A stretch of 64,000 bases of DNA from Sphingobium sp. YR768. Lineage in GTDB: Bacteria; Pseudomonadota; Alphaproteobacteria; Sphingomonadales; Sphingomonadaceae. The notes below the pieces were generated by a model, which saw only the letters and a program-made list of their open reading frames with translations, was not told where the DNA came from and made no database searches. A program made the translations under genes and the position numbers. The stretch is taken from assembly GCF_900111125.1 (NCBI RefSeq), contig NZ_FOGE01000001.1, positions 1-64,000 on the forward strand, given 5' to 3'. Shown in pieces: positions 59,602-64,000 of the stretch (positions within the stretch are counted from its first letter, which is position 1; each line of letters opens with the position of its first letter).

Positions 59602-59889
59602 TCAGTGCGCTGTCACCGGATTGACGAACAGCAGCGCGCATCGTCGTTCGGTGCGAGCGCTGATCACTGCGCGAGCCGTCAACTGGCCGGCGATGATCGT
59701 CACCGGTTCATGCAGCGCCGGGATGCCCTTGCCTGAGAATACCACGCCATACTCAGTGACTTTGTGGACCGTGATCGGGCTGACAACAGGCCCATGCTGC
59801 ACCTCAGCGTAAAGCGCTTGGGGATTGATTTGAAACTGTGACAGGATGAACGCCGCGTCCACATTCGCCTCCGCTGGATGAGCTGTCAC
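59602..59889 (-). CDS. possible PilZ-like small protein or gene remnant
   Basis: About 95 aa from a GTG. The strand pattern YAEVQHGPVV...VTEYGVVFSGKGIPALHEPVTIIAGQLTARAVISARTERRCALLF resembles the beta-barrel of small PilZ proteins of sphingomonads, which bind cyclic-di-GMP. The key RxxxR and D/NxSxxG motifs are missing, so it would not bind that ligand normally. The frame stays open about 30 codons upstream (DPYCAVNHDYAARVQQ) without an ATG, so it may be a decayed gene. Low confidence that it is expressed. Confidence 0.35.
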   Translation of the reverse strand: MTAHPAEANVDAAFILSQFQINPQALYAEVQHGPVVSPITVHKVTEYGVVFSGKGIPALHEPVTIIAGQLTARAVISARTERRCALLFVNPVTAH

Positions 59890-60107
59890 AAAGCGCGCGG
59901 GCTGCTGAACCCGTGCTGCATAGTCATGGTTAACCGCGCAATAGGGATCTTTATGACCTGCCCCTGATCGAGGTTAGGCACTTCCGTCTTGCGCGCCAAG
60001 CCGCCCTGTGGCCTCATGCTCAGGCAAGCCCACCTCCCATGGACTTGCCCTTTCGATACGGTCCCGCCTCATCCCCTCCCAGAGGCGGGGCTTTCGATTC
60101 CAGGCTG

Positions 60108-63100
60108 TTACTGCACTGGCGTCCCCGGCCAAGCATCAGCGCCCGTCCGATTTGGCGACCGAGAGAACTTACCAAACATCCCGATCTTGGTCTGCTTGCG
60201 CGCCTTGGTCGCGAGCGACCGGATCTCATCCTGCCTGTCGTCAAGCGGCATCGCCAACCAGTCAGGCGATGCCAGCAAATCCGCCACGCCGTTATAGGTT
60301 AGGGCGCCCGCCTCTTCGCGAAACCGCCCATAGTCAGCCGATGACATGCCGTCACGGCGGAAGTCTGGAACGGTCAAATCCTGATCGAGGAGCGCGTTAT
60401 TCACCGAATCGTTTCGCCGCGTCGAAAGCCAGATAGGAGAAACGATATCCGGGCCTATGCCGCCCTCACTTGTGACCGGTTGCCCCCACACGTCGCGCCG
60501 CTCAGGCAAGGACTGCGAAAGGCCAGGCACACGACGACGCACCGCGTCTAGGACCGTGTCCGCTTCCCGAAGGGTCGGATCAATCGTGCGCGCGACCTGC
60601 GCAACCCCGGCCGGCACCGCCAGCGATCCCGCCGTGCGTTTCATCCAGCCTTTCGCATAACGGGCCGGGTCATTCACCGCGTCAACCAGATCGCCCATTC
60701 CCGATAGCCATGTCTTGGACGAGAGATTCTGCATGACCGAAGCCGTCACCAGCAGGGCGACATCCTCTTTCTGCTTGTCGGTCATATGGTCCTGCAACTC
60801 GACCATGCCCGCAGCCACGCCGAGGGTTGAAGCGAAGGGGTCAAGCCGCTGATAGCTGACATACTGGTCCCCGATCTTGATCGAATAGGGTTGCCACCCG
60901 TCTGCCAGCAGGAGATTGCGCGCCTTCTCGTCAGCGGGTCCGTTGCCGGTAATCATGCCCTGCGAGGCCATTTCCGCCACCAGCGCGCCAACGCCACTCC
61001 CAACAAGCGCGCGAGACAGCGCAAGGTCGCGCTTGGCACCGCCGGCCCGGAAATCCTTACGCCATTCTCGCAATAATGGCGCGGCCGGAGAGCGCTCCAG
61101 CGAGAATTTCAGCAGGTTGGTCGGCGTCCGAACGAACGGCAGCACCACCTTCATGACCGGGCTGGAATTGCTGAGCATCGTCGCGGCGGTGCCGACCTTG
61201 CCAAGCGGACGCTGGAACGTCAGATAGCGCCCATAGTCAAACGCCTGATCCAGCATTTCATCGGAAGGATTGGCGACCAACTCAGCCGCCCGACGCTTCC
61301 CTTCCTCGCCGCGCAGCCCCTCGGCAGCGGCCTTGCGGACGGCGAGGCCGTTCAACTCCATGCGCCGCGCCATGCCTTTGAACAGCTCGTCAGCCGATGA
61401 CAAAAGGCGCGTGGGCGTGCGAATAATCTTGCCCTTCACTCCGCTGATCGCGTCCCGATGCACCGTGTCGATCTTGTTGGCGAAATCCGACCCTTCGCCA
61501 GTCCGCAAGGTGCGCGCCGCCTGCCGCAGGCCGTCCTTCACCCCTTGCAGCAACCCCACAGATCGCGCGCCCAATTCGGTGAACAGTACCCGATCGGACA
61601 CCCTGCCACGCGCGGCCAGGTTGCGGACGCCGCCCATCCCAGCCGCGATGGCGTGTTCCGGGATTTGCGCCAGTGCCGTCATCGTGTTCGACACAGCATT
61701 GACCACATGCGTTTGCGGCCCAGACAGGAGCGAGTTGATCCACAACTCCTTGAACTTGTCGCCCCATCCCGGCTTGAGCGCATCGCGCGCGGCACGGTTG
61801 ATCGATCCGGGATCAATTGCATTACCCTCAAGGATCAGGTCCGCCGCCTCTCTAAGGCCAGTCCTCCCGCCTCCCCCTTCAGAGAGAGCATTGAGGACAT
61901 TCCCGCGCACGTTGCGACTGTCAGCCATCATGCGGAACTGCGCCAGCGCGCGGCCCGCTTCTGCCGTCGCCCCCGAAATCTGCTCCTGAATCGCGACATG
62001 GCGGACAAGCGCCCGCCGAAAGGCCGCTAGCACCTCTTCGCCGGGATCATCCAAACGCTGGATGCGACGCGCCATGTTGACCAGCTCATTTGCCGACTTG
62101 GCGAGGATTTGACGAGCAGCCAGCGCCTCTTCCGCATTGAACGCCTGCCCCTTGCGGCGGGATAGAAGCTGGTCCGGCGTCATCCCCAATTCGTTGGCGA
62201 GACTTTGCGTTTCAGCCTGGGTGATGCGCCCACGCCGAGCTGCATCGAACCCGCTGGTAACGGCCTCCGTCTGGGCCAATGCGCGTTGGATCGACTGCGG
62301 GCTGTCTAGATTGGCGAGACGGATATTTCCCGCGAAGTCCGGCGCCTGCTCGCCCCATTCCTCATAGGCCGAAGCGGGCGGCTGGTTAGCCTCCAGATCA
62401 TCCATGCTGACCGGCTGGCCGCGATCTTCTGCCAGCGGCGCGCCCTGTTCCCGCGCCCGCTCGACCGCAAGACGCTGGTCGCGAGCCGCATTGAACGCCT
62501 CGACTTCCGCCAGATCGTCGGGACGGAACGACCGGTTGAGGCCCCGGTTCGTGTTGTCGATCGCGTCCAGAAATTCGGAAATGGTCGGACGCTCAGGATG
62601 ATCGGGGAAATAGCCGGCGCGCCACGCCGCATCGGCCGCTTCATCCAGCGCCATGCCCTTCTCGTTATCGACCAGTCGGCCAAAGCGCTGCTCGCCGCGC
62701 GCAAAGTCGAGATCGCGACCGGCATTGTCACGGATGCCCAGCGCGCGCAGTTCGCCGCCCTGATCGACCATGCCGCCACGGCTGCGCAGGAAGGTGATGA
62801 GGTCGGCGGGACCACGCTTGACGACCTCGCGCGCGGGATCATCGCCACGCGGCAACACGCGGCGCTCCAGCGCGGCGGCCTCGTTGGGAGCCTGCACAGG
62901 CGGGTAGAGGCCAGCAGCGATCCGGGCCGCCTCGTCCTGACTGGCGACGACATTGGAGGGGATCGGCATCACGTCACCCGGATTGACCCGCTCCATCTGG
63001 GCCATGCGCTCCATGTCGCTGGCCGGATCGAGCAACGGGCGGGCGCGGTTGTTGACATCGATGCGATCGACGGTGCGCGGCGAAGTGATGGAGGGCAGCG

Positions 63101-64000
63101 GTTCCGCCCCCTCATTCGCCATGGCGGCAGGCCGACGCCACACGGTTCCGCCATCCTCCATCGGCTTGGCGGTCCAGCCCTGACTTTCCAGATCGCCCAG
63201 GATCATATTCAGACGCGAGCGCTCAGTTTCCGGCATCGCCGTCAGGGCATCACCCTTGATCCTGAAACCCTTGAGCGCGCCTTGCATCGTCTCTTGCGTG
63301 ACATTGTTGGTCGAATATTCGCCCATGCCGTTGCGCCAGACCATCGCCATATTCGGCTTGTTGAATTGCGGGCGGCCGACGAATGGCGCGGCGTCAAATT
63401 CGAACAGGATGCCCTTGTTGGCACCCTGACCGGTCGCCAGTTCCGGCGTGTCGGCGAACATCAGATTGTCCGTACCGCCCTCATTCCGCCAGCGTGGCGC
63501 AAAGCGAGACGGGAAAGGAAGCTGGCCGAAGCCGTCGCTGTTGAAACCCATTTCGCGCCAGATCGTGGGCGTCCAGTCGGTCAGTGGGGCGCGATCATAG
63601 CGGGGTGCCACTTCCCGCCCCGCATAATGCGGAAGCGTTCCGGTTTCGAGCGGGTCAGAGGGCCGCGCCTGCGGTTGCGGCGCTGTGCGCTGCATGGCGA
63701 CGTTGGAACCCTCATTACTGGTGAAGGGGACATCATCAGAAACAGAGCGCGGGCTGGACGGGGCCACGCCATCCATTACTTCGCGGCCACGGACACGGCG
63801 CAGAGCCGACCGCGCCAACGGGCCAAGTTCCTGCGCCAATGCGCCGGTGCCATAGCCCAGCGCGCTACCGGTGACCGCACCAATACCAGCGCCGGGAAGG
63901 CGATCGACAAAATCACCCTCCCCCTGCCCGAAGCCAGCCAGCCCACCATATGCAGCTCCGGCCACAGAGAGGCGCTGACGCACAGCCGCCTTCGCCGCCG
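60108..64000 (-). CDS. giant phage-type polyvalent protein, 5' end beyond the window
   Basis: At least 1297 codons; the frame is still open at the window edge, so the N-terminus is missing. A Gly/Ala-rich membrane-active-looking segment lies near the visible start (GAGIGAVTGSALGYGTGAL). A repeated phage-type module follows (FLRSRGGMVDQGGELRALGI, GMALDEAADAAWRAGYF). The C-terminal 600 residues carry SGPQTHVVNAVSNT, FVRTPTNLLKF and SYQRLDPFAS, typical of alphaproteobacterial prophage large structural or injected proteins. It is probably an internal or ejection protein delivered with phage DNA. It marks a prophage or remnant at the right edge. Confidence 0.78.
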   Translation of the reverse strand, partial: AAKAAVRQRLSVAGAAYGGLAGFGQGEGDFVDRLPGAGIGAVTGSALGYGTGALAQELGPLARSALRRVRGREVMDGVAPSSPRSVSDDVPFTSNEGSNVAMQRTAPQPQARPSDPLETGTLPHYAGREVAPRYDRAPLTDWTPTIWREMGFNSDGFGQLPFPSRFAPRWRNEGGTDNLMFADTPELATGQGANKGILFEFDAAPFVGRPQFNKPNMAMVWRNGMGEYSTNNVTQETMQGALKGFRIKGDALTAMPETERSRLNMILGDLESQGWTAKPMEDGGTVWRRPAAMANEGAEPLPSITSPRTVDRIDVNNRARPLLDPASDMERMAQMERVNPGDVMPIPSNVVASQDEAARIAAGLYPPVQAPNEAAALERRVLPRGDDPAREVVKRGPADLITFLRSRGGMVDQGGELRALGIRDNAGRDLDFARGEQRFGRLVDNEKGMALDEAADAAWRAGYFPDHPERPTISEFLDAIDNTNRGLNRSFRPDDLAEVEAFNAARDQRLAVERAREQGAPLAEDRGQPVSMDDLEANQPPASAYEEWGEQAPDFAGNIRLANLDSPQSIQRALAQTEAVTSGFDAARRGRITQAETQSLANELGMTPDQLLSRRKGQAFNAEEALAARQILAKSANELVNMARRIQRLDDPGEEVLAAFRRALVRHVAIQEQISGATAEAGRALAQFRMMADSRNVRGNVLNALSEGGGGRTGLREAADLILEGNAIDPGSINRAARDALKPGWGDKFKELWINSLLSGPQTHVVNAVSNTMTALAQIPEHAIAAGMGGVRNLAARGRVSDRVLFTELGARSVGLLQGVKDGLRQAARTLRTGEGSDFANKIDTVHRDAISGVKGKIIRTPTRLLSSADELFKGMARRMELNGLAVRKAAAEGLRGEEGKRRAAELVANPSDEMLDQAFDYGRYLTFQRPLGKVGTAATMLSNSSPVMKVVLPFVRTPTNLLKFSLERSPAAPLLREWRKDFRAGGAKRDLALSRALVGSGVGALVAEMASQGMITGNGPADEKARNLLLADGWQPYSIKIGDQYVSYQRLDPFASTLGVAAGMVELQDHMTDKQKEDVALLVTASVMQNLSSKTWLSGMGDLVDAVNDPARYAKGWMKRTAGSLAVPAGVAQVARTIDPTLREADTVLDAVRRRVPGLSQSLPERRDVWGQPVTSEGGIGPDIVSPIWLSTRRNDSVNNALLDQDLTVPDFRRDGMSSADYGRFREEAGALTYNGVADLLASPDWLAMPLDDRQDEIRSLATKARKQTKIGMFGKFSRSPNRTGADAWPGTPVQ

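Overview
The window looks like chromosomal DNA of a sphingomonad (Alphaproteobacteria, Sphingobium/Sphingomonas-like). It is GC-rich throughout. It carries three TonB-dependent receptors with a TonB protein and several Fur-box-like sites. It also encodes a ~1550-residue NAD-glutamate dehydrogenase, a PHB-pathway reductase, an RHH_4-type ribbon-helix-helix protein and alphaproteobacterial-style RpoB/RpoC. This placement rests on gene content only; no alignment was run.

Layout. 0.1-6.2 kb (minus strand): a regulator with two TetR DNA-binding domains, then a TonB-dependent receptor, a secreted Ca-dependent PI-PLC-like enzyme and a secreted GH1 glycosidase. Two identical 19-bp operator-like boxes, 42 bp apart, lie just in front of the receptor. 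6.3-9.2 kb: spermidine-synthase-like methyltransferase, DUF6481 protein, tRNA-Thr(CGT) and a PAS_5-like protein. 9.3-15.2 kb: NAD-GDH and a convergent MlaA gene share a strong terminator. 15.4-18.6 kb: a Fur-box-led operon PepSY-TM / DUF2271 / DUF4198 / ApbE, probably an exported flavoprotein module. 18.9-27.3 kb (minus strand): an iron block (PiuC hydroxylase, TonB, Fiu-like receptor, RHH protein, PhbB, ferrochelatase and an orphan molybdenum hydroxylase large subunit). 27.3-35.3 kb: CoA-binding protein, GNAT, Mrp/ApbC, HflK-HflC, DegP-like protease, HerA-like ATPase and a small exported protein. 35.5-37.6 kb: two genes of lower GC, likely acquired. 37.8-41.5 kb: MFS exporter, cysteine synthase and SleB-type hydrolase. 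41.5-47.8 kb: LuxR-type regulator, Tat-exported class V aminotransferase, exported amidohydrolase and a Fur-box-led siderophore receptor. 48.1-56.7 kb: rpoB, a 37-codon ORF and rpoC. 56.9 kb: tRNA-Gln(CTG). 57.2-59.3 kb: a tightly overlapping three-gene operon of unknown function ending in a probable PD-(D/E)XK nuclease. 60.1-64 kb: a giant phage-type polyvalent protein that runs off the window.

The best candidate for an undescribed system is the three-gene operon at 57177-59294, lying between tRNA-Gln and the prophage gene. Its overlapping genes, nuclease-like third product and location suggest a defence or restriction role; this is inference. Other notable points are the tandem-TetR regulator with paired operators, the possible flavinylation site in the DUF2271 protein, a possible CTG start for apbE, a minicistron/frameshift puzzle at the mlaA start, a 37-aa membrane ORF between rpoB and rpoC, and two families of palindromic intergenic repeats.
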